From Candidatus Zhuqueibacterota bacterium (lineage in GTDB: Bacteria; Zhuqueibacterota; Zhuqueibacteria; Residuimicrobiales; Krinioviventaceae): a stretch of 15,170 nt of DNA. The notes under the pieces were generated by a model. That model was not told the DNA's origin. It ran no database searches and was given only the letters and a program-made list of their open reading frames with translations. Location: the NCBI GenBank assembly GCA_003854995.1, contig RQOI01000171.1, positions 1 to 15,170 on the forward strand. Reading direction: 5' to 3'. A program made the position numbers and the translations under genes. This document shows, one piece after another, positions 1 through 7,484 of the stretch; positions within the stretch are counted from its first letter, which is position 1, and each line of letters opens with the position of its first letter.

Positions 1-21
1 AATACGGCTTGATGTGAGGCA

Positions 22-1173
22 TTATTCACTATATACTCTCGGCACCCGCGTATTGATATTCGTCAAGATCTCGTACGGAATGGTGCCGGCCCAGGCTGCC
101 AAATCCTCAACCGTGATGGATGCGCCTTCCGTTTCGCCAATGAGCAGCACTTCATCGTCGTTGTAAGCGCTGTCGTCACCAATGTTGACGACGATCTGGT
201 CCATGGAGATGGCGCCGATGACCGGATATTTTGCGCCGCGAATGATGACTTGCGCCCGGCCGGACATGCTGCGAAAATAGCCGTCGCCATAACCCACCGG
301 CACAGTGACCGCCCGCGTCGCCGCTTGCGTCTGCCAGCGGGAACCATAGCCTACCGGATGCCCCGGGGTGATGACTTTGAAATAGACGACGCGGGATTTC
401 CAGGTGAGCGCGGATTTGACCGCGATCGATCGGCGCACAGCATCCGACGGATAGATGCCGTACAGCAGAATGCCCGGCCGCACCATGTTAAAGTAGGATT
501 CCGGCAGCTGCAGCACAGCGCCGGAATTGGCCGCGTGCACCAGAGGCGGGCGCTCGACGCCGTGCCGACGATAGAATGACAACACCTCTTGAAATCGCTG
601 CAGCTGCAGTCGCGCATGCCGCAGATCAGCGGCGTCGGCGTTGGCAAAATGGGTGTAGATGCCTTCCACCTGCACGTTTTGACAATCGAGCGCGGTTCGC
701 AGAAAGCCCTCGGCGCTGTAATAGTGGACGCCGATACGCTCCATGCCGGTATCGATCTTGAGATGTACTTTGGCAATTCGACCGAGCGCTTTGGCCGCCC
801 ATTCGATGTTTTGCAGCTTGGTGATAGAGGACGCGGTGATGGTGAGGTCGTGGTTGATAAAGTGCGGGATCTGATTGCCGAGCACACCGCCGAGCACAAG
901 GATCGGAATGGTGATCCCGGCTTCGCGCAACAGCAATCCTTCCTCCAGCACAGCGACGCCGATAGCGTCAGCGCCGAGCTCCTGCATGAATTGCGCGACC
1001 CGGACCAGGCCGTGGCCATAGGCGTTCGCCTTGAGTACGGGCATGACTTTCGCCGGCGCAACTGCTTTTTTAATCGCGGTGAAATTGCCCCGCAATCGCG
1101 ACAGATTTACTTCGACGAGGGTGGGACGCACGACATCTTGTGTCGTGCTGATCGTGGCGTGGTTAATCGGCAC
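22..1173 (-). CDS. alr: Alanine racemase (PLP-dependent)
   Basis: Interconverts L- and D-alanine in the cytoplasm, supplying D-Ala for peptidoglycan. The 383-aa product has the normal family length and the full fold-type III signature. The PLP-binding lysine is K48 in VLKANAYGHG, the substrate-site region IDTGMERIG lies around residues 140-148, and RPGILLYG is the phosphate-contact region. Tyr276 in VGYGSRW matches the second catalytic base of known racemases, followed by VGYGDGYFR and ISMDQ. The start is GTG, with GAGG about 8 nt upstream on the coding strand. It overlaps the end of the upstream phosphoesterase gene by 11 bp, so the two are probably translationally coupled and co-transcribed from dnaG. 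The N-terminus is about nine residues longer than the Geobacillus enzyme. The stop is TAA at 22-24; any terminator lies beyond the window. Identification is secure. Confidence 0.97.
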   Translation of the reverse strand: MPINHATISTTQDVVRPTLVEVNLSRLRGNFTAIKKAVAPAKVMPVLKANAYGHGLVRVAQFMQELGADAIGVAVLEEGLLLREAGITIPILVLGGVLGNQIPHFINHDLTITASSITKLQNIEWAAKALGRIAKVHLKIDTGMERIGVHYYSAEGFLRTALDCQNVQVEGIYTHFANADAADLRHARLQLQRFQEVLSFYRRHGVERPPLVHAANSGAVLQLPESYFNMVRPGILLYGIYPSDAVRRSIAVKSALTWKSRVVYFKVITPGHPVGYGSRWQTQAATRAVTVPVGYGDGYFRSMSGRAQVIIRGAKYPVIGAISMDQIVVNIGDDSAYNDDEVLLIGETEGASITVEDLAAWAGTIPYEILTNINTRVPRVYSE

Positions 1174-2029
1174 GGGCGGACCTCAAGGTGAACAGTACGA
1201 TCTCGGGCGGACAATGAAAGCGGATCGGCGCAGCGCTGACGCCGACACCGGTCGTGGTGTAGCCTCTCATCCTTTTGAATTGCCAAAAGCCTCTGGCAAA
1301 GCGGCGTGGTGCTGATACGTTGGTGATGATTGGCCCGATCCTCTTCAGGCAAATCTGACCGCCGTGCGTATGGCCGCAGAGATAAAAATCGATGCCAAGG
1401 TCTTCCGCCTGCTCATAGATCTCAGCCGTGTGCGCCACCAGGATTTTAAACGCATTCGCCGGCACGGTCTGCATCGCCGCCGGCAAATCATCTTCCTTGT
1501 CGTAATGCGGCTCATCGACGCCGAGGAGATAGATAGAGCTGTCGTCACGGGTGATCTGTACCGAGTCGTTGTCCAGGATGTGGACGCCAAGTTGGGATAG
1601 TGTGGCCATCATTTTCCTGGAATCATGGTTGCCGCGGACAGCATAGATGCCGTCATGGACGCGCGCGGCCTCGATGATCTTGCGCATCCGTTTGATCGCG
1701 AGATCAGGGGCGGCTGTCAAACGATATCGATAGTCACCGGCGAATAAAAGTATATCAGCAGGGGTGTCAATGAGAATTTTCTCAATTCTCGGCACCATGC
1801 GCAACTCGCTGTCAATGTGCAGATCGCTCATCAATAGCATGGTGTATCCGTCAAATGCCGGAGCAACGCCGGAAAATTCGAGGGTGTAACGTCGTATCTG
1901 CAGGTCATGGGCATTTTGCAGGCCGCGCTCATACAATCCGACCAGCTTTAGCGACAAGCGGACGAGCCGTCCCGGCACTTTGATGTGTTCGGACAGAATT
2001 TTTATCTGCTTGCGGAGTCGGCTGGTCAT
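1163..2029 (-). CDS. Calcineurin-like metallophosphoesterase (YkuE/YaeI-type)
   Basis: A 288-aa member of the two-metal phosphoesterase superfamily. Metal-ligand motifs appear in the expected order: SDLHID (D69, H71), AGD (D99), GNHD (133-136), the lone histidine H200 in LVAHTAE, and GHTHGGQ (219-225). Together with the length, these place it near the YkuE/YaeI group, some of whose members act on UDP-2,3-diacylglucosamine or other envelope phosphoesters; the true substrate cannot be read from sequence. The basic N-terminal 50 residues contain an amphipathic stretch (about 20-34) but no clear signal peptide or membrane span, so it may sit peripherally on the membrane (inference). The motif around H200 reads AHTAE where relatives often have SHxPD. 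It starts 8 bp after dnaG with no strong ribosome-binding site and overlaps alr by 11 bp, which indicates an operon. The family call is firm, the function open. Confidence 0.9.
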   Translation of the reverse strand: MTSRLRKQIKILSEHIKVPGRLVRLSLKLVGLYERGLQNAHDLQIRRYTLEFSGVAPAFDGYTMLLMSDLHIDSELRMVPRIEKILIDTPADILLFAGDYRYRLTAAPDLAIKRMRKIIEAARVHDGIYAVRGNHDSRKMMATLSQLGVHILDNDSVQITRDDSSIYLLGVDEPHYDKEDDLPAAMQTVPANAFKILVAHTAEIYEQAEDLGIDFYLCGHTHGGQICLKRIGPIITNVSAPRRFARGFWQFKRMRGYTTTGVGVSAAPIRFHCPPEIVLFTLRSARAD

Positions 2030-2037
2030 CTTGGCAT

Positions 2038-3831
2038 TTATTCAACAATGTATTGACCGGACTGTATTTTTTTCCGTTCATCCAGATCGTATTTCAGCTC
2101 ATCCATGAGAGTGTTGATGTCCCCATCGCTTGTTGATGAGGGTTTCATCTTTTCTCTGATGCGCTGGATATCATGGTCAATGAGCGCCAGATGAAAGCGG
2201 ATGAGACAATCGCGTGCAAATTCCCACGGTTTGGGGTGCGGATCATCCTGCACCATCATATTGGACAGCTGCGCGGCGATGGTTTGGTCCTGGATCGCTG
2301 TCAGGAAGGCCTGTGGCTGAAAAGTGAGCAGATCTATGCCCTTGCTGAACTCTTGAAAGAGCAGCCGTATTTCGTGGTGCGAGATGTCGTCGAGGGACAG
2401 ATTTTTCAAAATCCTCTCGATCAAGTCCGGATGCCGTAGCGAGACCTGCAACAGGCCGAGTTCAGCGTTTCCTTTTGAAGTGCGAAAGAATTTATCGTCT
2501 CTCTCCGGTTCTTTTTCGTACCGATCAATCCGCAATTGATTTTGTCGCTCGAATTGACTGATCTCTTTCCATAACGAGGCTTCGTCGATTTTCAATCGTT
2601 CGCTCAAATCGCGGACGAGGAAGGAACGCCGAATGGGATCGTTCACCTTGGCAATGGAGGCCAAAATGCTGCGCGTCTCGCTTGCCTTTTGCGATGACGA
2701 TCCGTAGCGGTTCTCATATTCAAACTTGTTCAGCTTGAACTCCATGAGCGGCACAGCCGAGAGCAAAAGCTTTCTGACCTCCTCCTCGCCTCGGCTCCGG
2801 GCGTACTCATCGGGATCGAGGCCGGTCGGCATCACACATATTTTCACTTCCAGGCCGCTTTCGAGCAGAATATCGGCGCCGCGGATGGCCGCAGCAGCGC
2901 CGGCAGAATCCGCATCATAGAGCAATATGGCGTTCGAGGTATAGCGATGGAGCAGGCGAGCGTGATCCTGAGTGAGCGCGGTGCCAGAGGTTGCCACGAC
3001 ATTGCGGACATTGACGCGATAGAGACTTGTCAGGTCTGTATATCCCTCCACGACGATGACCTCATCGCTTTTTCTGATGGCGTCGCGTGACTGATGCAGG
3101 CCATACAGGATGAATCGTTTCTGATAGATATCCGTTTCCGGCGAATTGATATATTTGGGCGAGTTGTCCTCTATGATGCGGCGCGCGCCAAATCCGACGA
3201 CCTGGCCGGTGAGATTTTTTATCGCAAAGGTGATGCGGCCACGAAATCTGTCGTAAAAGCCGCCGTCGTCTTTTTGGATGACCAGACCGGCGCGATGCAG
3301 CACGTCGATGTTGAATGCCTTTGTCTTGGCATGTTTTATCAGGCCATCCCAGCTGTTGGGCGCATAACCGATGCCGAAATCGTCAAATTCCTCGTCAGCG
3401 ATGCCGCGCTCGCTCAGATAGCGGCGAGCCGTCACTGCCTGCTCCGTGCGTATAGTCTGCTGAAACAGTTGTGCTGCAAGCTCATTGGCAAAATAGAGCG
3501 CTTCTTTCTCGCGATACTCCGCGAGGTTCTCCGTATCTTCCGGCAGTGCGATGCTCGCCTGCTTGGCGAGCAGCTTGACCGCCTCCGGGAATGTCAAGCC
3601 CTCCATCTTCATGATAAAGGTGAAAACATTGCCGCCCGCACCGCAGCCAAAGCAATGAAATATCTGCAGCTCGGAATTGACGCTGAAAGAAGGAGTCTTT
3701 TCACTGTGAAACGGACAGAGGCCAAAATGGTTGCGGCCTTTTTGCCGCAGCGTCAGATAACCGGAGACCACGTCGACGATGTCGCTGGCGAGACGCACCT
3801 CTTCGATTTTTTCCTGCGGAATTTGACTCAC
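2038..3831 (-). CDS. dnaG: DNA primase
   Basis: Synthesises RNA primers for replication and works with the DnaB helicase at the fork. The 597-aa product is close to the usual 580-620. The N-terminal zinc-binding domain has ligands C39 and H42 in CPFHSEKTPSF and C60 and C63 in HCFGCG. The RNA-polymerase core (about 110-250) contains DRFRGRITF (194-202) and KYINSPET. The TOPRIM part has E262 in VVEGYTD and D306/D308 in LYDADSAG. The C-terminal 150 residues are helical and less conserved, as expected of the DnaB-interacting domain. The start is GTG with a weak AGAAG-type ribosome-binding site about 10 nt upstream. It is the first gene of a leftward cluster with the phosphoesterase and alr; a candidate promoter lies at 3887-3916. 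This is not the common rpsU-dnaG-rpoD arrangement, although genes beyond the window are unknown. Confidence 0.98.
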   Translation of the reverse strand: MSQIPQEKIEEVRLASDIVDVVSGYLTLRQKGRNHFGLCPFHSEKTPSFSVNSELQIFHCFGCGAGGNVFTFIMKMEGLTFPEAVKLLAKQASIALPEDTENLAEYREKEALYFANELAAQLFQQTIRTEQAVTARRYLSERGIADEEFDDFGIGYAPNSWDGLIKHAKTKAFNIDVLHRAGLVIQKDDGGFYDRFRGRITFAIKNLTGQVVGFGARRIIEDNSPKYINSPETDIYQKRFILYGLHQSRDAIRKSDEVIVVEGYTDLTSLYRVNVRNVVATSGTALTQDHARLLHRYTSNAILLYDADSAGAAAAIRGADILLESGLEVKICVMPTGLDPDEYARSRGEEEVRKLLLSAVPLMEFKLNKFEYENRYGSSSQKASETRSILASIAKVNDPIRRSFLVRDLSERLKIDEASLWKEISQFERQNQLRIDRYEKEPERDDKFFRTSKGNAELGLLQVSLRHPDLIERILKNLSLDDISHHEIRLLFQEFSKGIDLLTFQPQAFLTAIQDQTIAAQLSNMMVQDDPHPKPWEFARDCLIRFHLALIDHDIQRIREKMKPSSTSDGDINTLMDELKYDLDERKKIQSGQYIVE

Positions 3832-3859
3832 ACTATTTTCTTCTCATCTTGAAAAAACC

Positions 3860-3888
3860 TTGACATTTTACTGCAATCTATATAAGAT
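3860..3888 (+). promoter_or_regulatory. Sigma70-type promoter for acyl-CoA synthetase gene
   Basis: A perfect -35 hexamer TTGACA (3860-3865) and a near-consensus -10 TAAGAT (3883-3888) are separated by the optimal 17 bp. The predicted transcription start is near 3895, giving a leader of about 70 nt before the GTG at 3966. It is the best promoter match I found in the window and faces the acyl-CoA synthetase gene. No operator-like palindrome is obvious next to it. Confidence 0.7.
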
Positions 3889-3916
3889 AGTAAAATTAGC
3901 AAAATATAATTAACAA
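3887..3916 (-). promoter_or_regulatory. Candidate promoter for dnaG cluster
   Basis: On the minus strand, TTGTTA (plus-strand 3911-3916) is followed after 18 bp by TACTAT (3887-3892). Each hexamer is one or two bases from the sigma70 consensus, and the predicted start near 3880 gives a leader of about 50 nt before the dnaG GTG. The region is AT-rich, so chance matches are likely. The -10 element overlaps that of the stronger rightward promoter by two bases. Confidence 0.4.
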
Positions 3917-3952
3917 GCAAATCATTCTGAACTCTTAACAGTGACTTTTGCG

Positions 3953-3968
3953 GAAGGAGAATACAGTG
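3953..3968 (+). promoter_or_regulatory. Ribosome-binding site deciding the acyl-CoA synthetase start
   Basis: GAAGGAG ends at 3959, six bases before a GTG at 3966-3968. An in-frame TTG at 3948 would give six more residues, but it lies upstream of this Shine-Dalgarno sequence and has none of its own. The GTG at 3966 is therefore the likely start. Confidence 0.85.
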
Positions 3969-5876
3969 GCCGAGAGAACATTGGTGCAATTGTTTGAAGA
4001 GAGCGTCAAGAAATACGGTGATGCTGTCCTGCTGTGGGAGAAAAAAGAAAAATCCTACCAAGGTTCATCCTATCGTCAGATTCAGGAATCGGTCTATAAA
4101 TTTGCCGCCGGACTTTTGGCGCTGGGCATACAAAAGGGAGATAGGATCGCTCTCATTGCCGAGGGGCGGAATGAATGGGTCATTTCAGAACTTGGCATCC
4201 TTTATACAGGCGCCATCAACGTCCCGATGTCCGTCAAAATCGATGAGCTGTCCGATTTGAAATTCCGGCTGTCGCATTCCGGCTGCCGGATGGCAGTGGT
4301 GTCGGGGCGGCAGGCGCACAAGGTGTTGGCCATCCAAAACGATCTGCCGGAATTGCAGAGAATCATCGTCCTTGATCCAATGGATGAAATAGGTGAGCAG
4401 GTGATGCTGCTGGACAGCCTCTATGATATGGGTGAACAATTTTTGCGCGAACAACGGGACGTTTTCGACGAGAGATGGCAGGATGTGAAAGAGAACGATC
4501 CGGCCAATATCTGCTATACATCGGGCACAACCGCCGATCCCAAGGGCATCGTGCTCACGCATAGAAATTATACCGCCAATGTCGAACAGGCCAATTCGTT
4601 GCTATCGATTCCACAATGGTACACGTCGCTGCTCATCTTGCCATGGGATCACTCGTTTGCCCATACCGCCGGCATCTACACGCTGATGCGAAATGGCGCC
4701 AGCATGTCCTCGGTTCAGAGCGGCAAAACGCCGATGGAGACGCTGAAAAACATTCCCATCAATATCAAAGAGACGCGGCCGGTGTTTCTGTTGAGCGTGC
4801 CGTCGCTGGCGCAAAATTTCAGGAAAAATATCGAAAAGGGCATTCGACAAAAGGGTACGAAAGTGGAAAAGCTCTTTAAAAAGGCCCTTGCCCTCGCCTA
4901 CCGGTACAATGGCATCGGCTGGGATCGCGGCAAGGGTTCAAGGATATTTCTCAAACCGATGTATCTACTCTATGACAAGATTCTGTTCAGCAAGATTCGC
5001 GAGGTGTTCGGCGGCAGGCTCGAATTTTTCATCGGCGGCGGCGCCCTGCTCGATATCGAATTGCAGCGGTTTTTTTATGCCATCGGCATACCCATGTATC
5101 AGGGATATGGCCTCACCGAAGCTGCACCGATCATTTCCGCCAACGTGCCGGTGAAACATAAATTGGGCTCCTCCGGATCGATCGTCGCGAATCTGCAGGT
5201 CAAGATATGCGATGACAAAGGTGACAGTTTGCCCGTCGGCGAAAAAGGTGAAATCGTCGTCAAAGGGGAGAATGTCATGACCGGCTATTGGAAAAACGAC
5301 AAAGCCAGCCGCGAGGCGCTTCGCGATGGCTGGCTGTATACGGGCGATCTCGGCTATCTGGACGAGGATAATTTTCTCTATGTGCTGGGCCGTGAGAAGA
5401 GTCTGCTCATCAGCAATGACGGCGAAAAGTACAGCCCAGAGGGCATTGAAGAGGCGTTCATGGGTCAGAGCGACTATATTGACCAGGTGATGCTTTATAA
5501 CAATCAGTCCGCCTACACCGTCGCGCTCATCGTCATCAATCGGGCTGCGGTCGAACGCGTCTTGTCGGAAAAGGGACTGACCTTCAGGGACGAAAAGGGG
5601 CAGGAAGCGGTCATCAAGCTGATCGAATCGGAGATCAATCACTATCGAGACGGAAAATATGCCGGCATGTTCCCGAGCAAATGGCTGCCCGTTTCGTTTG
5701 CCATCCTGGGTGAGGGCTTTACCGAACAGAATAAATTCCTGAACAGCACGCTCAAAATGGTGCGCGGCAAGATCGCCGAGTTTTACAAGGCGAGAATCGA
5801 CTATATGTATGCTCCTGAGGGCAAAGATATCTACAATCATCAAAACAAGACGATTATCTCGCGCTTTTCGGATTGA
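3966..5876 (+). CDS. Long-chain fatty acid-CoA ligase (AMP-forming)
   Basis: Activates fatty acids to acyl-CoA through an acyl-adenylate, for beta-oxidation or lipid synthesis. The 636-aa product is an ANL-superfamily enzyme. Motifs in order: the P-loop YTSGTTADPKG (184-194, with Ala where Gly is usual), the adenine-pocket motif YQGYGLTEAAP, YTGDLGYLDEDNFLYVLGR with the hinge, and KSLLISNDGEKYSPEGIEEAF. The last matches the long-chain (FadD15/FACL-like) subgroup I associate with Bacteroidetes and relatives. The C-terminal lysine in NSTLKMVRGKI probably corresponds to the adenylation-step lysine. No membrane span is evident, so it is probably cytoplasmic or peripheral. The gene has its own strong promoter and ribosome-binding site and stands alone, converging on the next gene after 18 bp. 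Chain-length preference cannot be deduced, so I give no symbol. Confidence 0.93.
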   Translation: MAERTLVQLFEESVKKYGDAVLLWEKKEKSYQGSSYRQIQESVYKFAAGLLALGIQKGDRIALIAEGRNEWVISELGILYTGAINVPMSVKIDELSDLKFRLSHSGCRMAVVSGRQAHKVLAIQNDLPELQRIIVLDPMDEIGEQVMLLDSLYDMGEQFLREQRDVFDERWQDVKENDPANICYTSGTTADPKGIVLTHRNYTANVEQANSLLSIPQWYTSLLILPWDHSFAHTAGIYTLMRNGASMSSVQSGKTPMETLKNIPINIKETRPVFLLSVPSLAQNFRKNIEKGIRQKGTKVEKLFKKALALAYRYNGIGWDRGKGSRIFLKPMYLLYDKILFSKIREVFGGRLEFFIGGGALLDIELQRFFYAIGIPMYQGYGLTEAAPIISANVPVKHKLGSSGSIVANLQVKICDDKGDSLPVGEKGEIVVKGENVMTGYWKNDKASREALRDGWLYTGDLGYLDEDNFLYVLGREKSLLISNDGEKYSPEGIEEAFMGQSDYIDQVMLYNNQSAYTVALIVINRAAVERVLSEKGLTFRDEKGQEAVIKLIESEINHYRDGKYAGMFPSKWLPVSFAILGEGFTEQNKFLNSTLKMVRGKIAEFYKARIDYMYAPEGKDIYNHQNKTIISRFSD

Positions 5877-5882
5877 CAGAGG

Positions 5883-5925
5883 GCGTGCGTGCCGTCATGA
5901 TGTGGATTCATCCCGGTACGCACGC
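5883..5925. repeat. 12-bp inverted repeat between convergent genes
   Basis: GCGTGCGTGCCG (5883-5894) pairs with CGGTACGCACGC (5914-5925): 11 Watson-Crick pairs and one G-T. The 19-nt loop can form an inner GATG/CATC stem (5899-5902 with 5909-5912). It lies just after the acyl-CoA synthetase stop and runs into the last codons of the opposing gene, whose stop codon sits in the loop. Neither side has a T-run, so it may be a bidirectional 3'-end hairpin or a Rho-assisted terminator rather than a classical intrinsic one. Confidence 0.6.
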
Positions 5926-6395
5926 AAAATCTTGTTGATGACCGCTGTCGTCGAGTTGCCGGCAATGCCGGGCAGCAGGGCGATCTCGCCGCCATAGCTT
6001 TCGACCAGGCGCCTTTCGGCCTGATTTATGGTGTCGATCGTATAATCGCCACCCTTGGCGTAAATGTCCGGTTGCAGCGCCGCAATGATGTCTAGGGGGG
6101 AGTCCTGGTCAAAGATGATGACGTAATCCACGCAGGCGAGCGCCGAGATGACGATAGCGCGTTCCGCCTCGGGCACGATGGGTCGCAGTTGGCCTTTGGT
6201 GGCGCGTATGGAATTGTCGCTGTTCAGGCCGACGATTAAAATATCGCCGCACTCCTTCGCCCGTTGCAGATAGAGCACGTGACCCGCGTGCAAAATATCA
6301 TAACAGCCGTTTGTCCAGACGACGCGTTTTTTCTGTTTTTTTGCCATGCGGCGGATGCGCTGCAACTGGGGCGCGGTTTTTATTTTGCTGGTCAT
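5895..6395 (-). CDS. rfaE2: D-glycero-beta-D-manno-heptose 1-phosphate adenylyltransferase
   Basis: Transfers AMP to heptose 1-phosphate to make ADP-heptose, a precursor of the LPS inner core or other heptose-containing glycans. The 166-aa product corresponds to the C-terminal half of E. coli HldE as a stand-alone protein. The nucleotidyltransferase signature is TNGCYDILHAGH (28-39), with HAGH as the HxGH motif. It is followed by LIVGLNSDNSIRATKGQLRPIVPEAERA and the C-terminal GNSTTAVINKIL (STT with the S-T-[ST] element of the family). The kinase half (HldA/RfaE1) is not in the window. The start is ATG, with a purine-rich GAGAGAGAG stretch just upstream that could serve as a ribosome-binding site. 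It is transcribed alone, diverging from the 4-epimerase gene, and its 3' end lies in the hairpin at 5883-5925. Other cytidylyltransferase-like enzymes share the fold, but the motif set fits RfaE2 best. Confidence 0.93.
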   Translation of the reverse strand: MTSKIKTAPQLQRIRRMAKKQKKRVVWTNGCYDILHAGHVLYLQRAKECGDILIVGLNSDNSIRATKGQLRPIVPEAERAIVISALACVDYVIIFDQDSPLDIIAALQPDIYAKGGDYTIDTINQAERRLVESYGGEIALLPGIAGNSTTAVINKILRAYRDESTS

Positions 6396-6515
6396 AAACT
6401 CTCTCTCGCTTTCACATATTAATGTAAAAACATTCTGATTCTGCGCAAAATGATATTTTTGTTGTTAATTGTGATTCTTTATTTTGCTAAATTGACAATA
6501 AAAAATGAGGCTATT
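6396..6515. other. Divergent AT-rich intergenic region
   Basis: This 120-bp spacer separates the leftward rfaE2 gene from the rightward epimerase gene and must hold promoters for both. No hexamer pair is convincing. The best rightward candidate is an extended -10, TGCTAAATT (6485-6493), which would place a start near 6500. A small hairpin (AATGT/ACATT, 6421-6434) lies on the rfaE2 side. TGAGG at 6506-6510 is the likely ribosome-binding site for the epimerase ATG at 6516. Confidence 0.35.
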
Positions 6516-7472
6516 ATGAAATTCTTGGTGACAGGCGGCGCCGGCTTTATCGGTTCAAATTTGACAGAAGCCCTGCTGCAGCGGGCATATGATGTCGTTG
6601 TGCTGGATAATTTTTCCACGGGTCTGCGAAAAAATCTGCTCGGTTTTGATGCGTATAAGGGTTCTTTTCAGCTCATCGAGGGTGATTTGCGCGATCTGGA
6701 CACATGCAGAGAAGCGTGTCGTGGCGTGGACTATGTGCTGCATCAGGGCGCGCTCGGTTCTGTGCCGCGTTCCATCGCCCATCCGATCACAACCAACGAA
6801 AATAATGTGACCGGCTCGCTCAATATGTTTCTGGCCGCCCGGGATGAAGGAGTGAAACGAATTGTCTTCGCGTCGTCGTCCTCTGTCTATGGCAATTCGA
6901 AGACGATGCCCAAAGTGGAGACCATGATACCGAATCCGATCTCGCCCTATGCTGCGTCAAAAAATATTTGCGAGATGTATGGACGAATATTTTACGAACT
7001 GTATGGCATCGAAATCATCGCTCTGCGCTATTTTAACGTGTTCGGCAGAAGACAGGATCCCAATTCCGCCTATGCCGCGGTGATCCCTCTGTTCGTCAAG
7101 GCCCTCATGCGGGGTGAACGGCCGATCATTTTTGGCGACGGACTGCAGAGCCGCGATTTCAGCTATGTCGATAATGTCATTCTGGCGAACATTCTGGCAA
7201 CTCAGGCGCCGCGGGAGGCGTGCGGCCAGGTCTTTAACATTGCCTGCGGCAAACGCACGACGCTCATCGATTTGTATAAAAAAATATGTGAGCTGCTGGA
7301 TATACACCGGGAACCGAAATATGTCGAAACAAGAGCTGGTGATGTCAAACACTCTCTGGCAGATATTTCGCGCGCTCGCGAATTTCTGGGGTATGAGCCC
7401 AAATATGATGTCTTTCAGGGGCTGGAGATGGCGATCGATTGGTACCGGACGAACGCCGGATCCTGGATGTAG
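6516..7472 (+). CDS. NAD-dependent UDP-sugar 4-epimerase (WbpP/Gne-like)
   Basis: An extended short-chain dehydrogenase/reductase of 318 aa that most likely interconverts UDP-GlcNAc and UDP-GalNAc (or the uronic acid forms) for surface polysaccharide. The Rossmann motif TGGAGFIG is at 6-13, a serine run at 120-123 precedes VYG, and the catalytic YxxxK is Y145-K149. HQGALGSVPRS, ITTNENNVTGSLN and RYFNVFGRRQDPNSAYAAVIP closely follow the WbpP/TviC-type group-3 epimerases rather than GalE. The start is the ATG at 6516 with TGAGG five bases upstream. A frame-open hydrophobic extension to 6450 has no ribosome-binding site and would precede the universal N-terminal strand. It is followed after 12 bp by tilS, so it may share that transcript. 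No other polysaccharide genes flank it apart from the divergent rfaE2. The fold is certain and the subgroup likely; substrate is inferred. Confidence 0.88.
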   Translation: MKFLVTGGAGFIGSNLTEALLQRAYDVVVLDNFSTGLRKNLLGFDAYKGSFQLIEGDLRDLDTCREACRGVDYVLHQGALGSVPRSIAHPITTNENNVTGSLNMFLAARDEGVKRIVFASSSSVYGNSKTMPKVETMIPNPISPYAASKNICEMYGRIFYELYGIEIIALRYFNVFGRRQDPNSAYAAVIPLFVKALMRGERPIIFGDGLQSRDFSYVDNVILANILATQAPREACGQVFNIACGKRTTLIDLYKKICELLDIHREPKYVETRAGDVKHSLADISRAREFLGYEPKYDVFQGLEMAIDWYRTNAGSWM

Positions 7473-7484
7473 TGCTGCCCTATC

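Noticed and set aside
4965..5843. Long antisense open frame (about 290 codons) opposite the acyl-CoA synthetase gene
   Set aside because: The product has no recognisable domain and mirrors a strongly conserved enzyme on the other strand. Similar antisense frames opposite alr, dnaG, ftsH and the gene at 13218 are also codon-usage shadows.
6421..6434. Small AATGT/ACATT hairpin in the rfaE2-epimerase spacer as an operator
   Set aside because: Only five AT-rich pairs and no second copy, so it is too short to support an operator call.
6492..6497. TTGACA as a -35 element before the epimerase gene
   Set aside because: With a 17-bp spacer the -10 would fall on the ATG itself (6515-6520), so it cannot drive a transcript with the SD at 6506-6510.
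6450..6515. In-frame hydrophobic N-terminal extension of the epimerase (22 residues)
   Set aside because: No ribosome-binding site before the ATG at 6450, while TGAGG is properly placed before ATG 6516. The family's Rossmann strand starts at KFLVTGG, so the hydrophobicity reflects AT-rich intergenic DNA.
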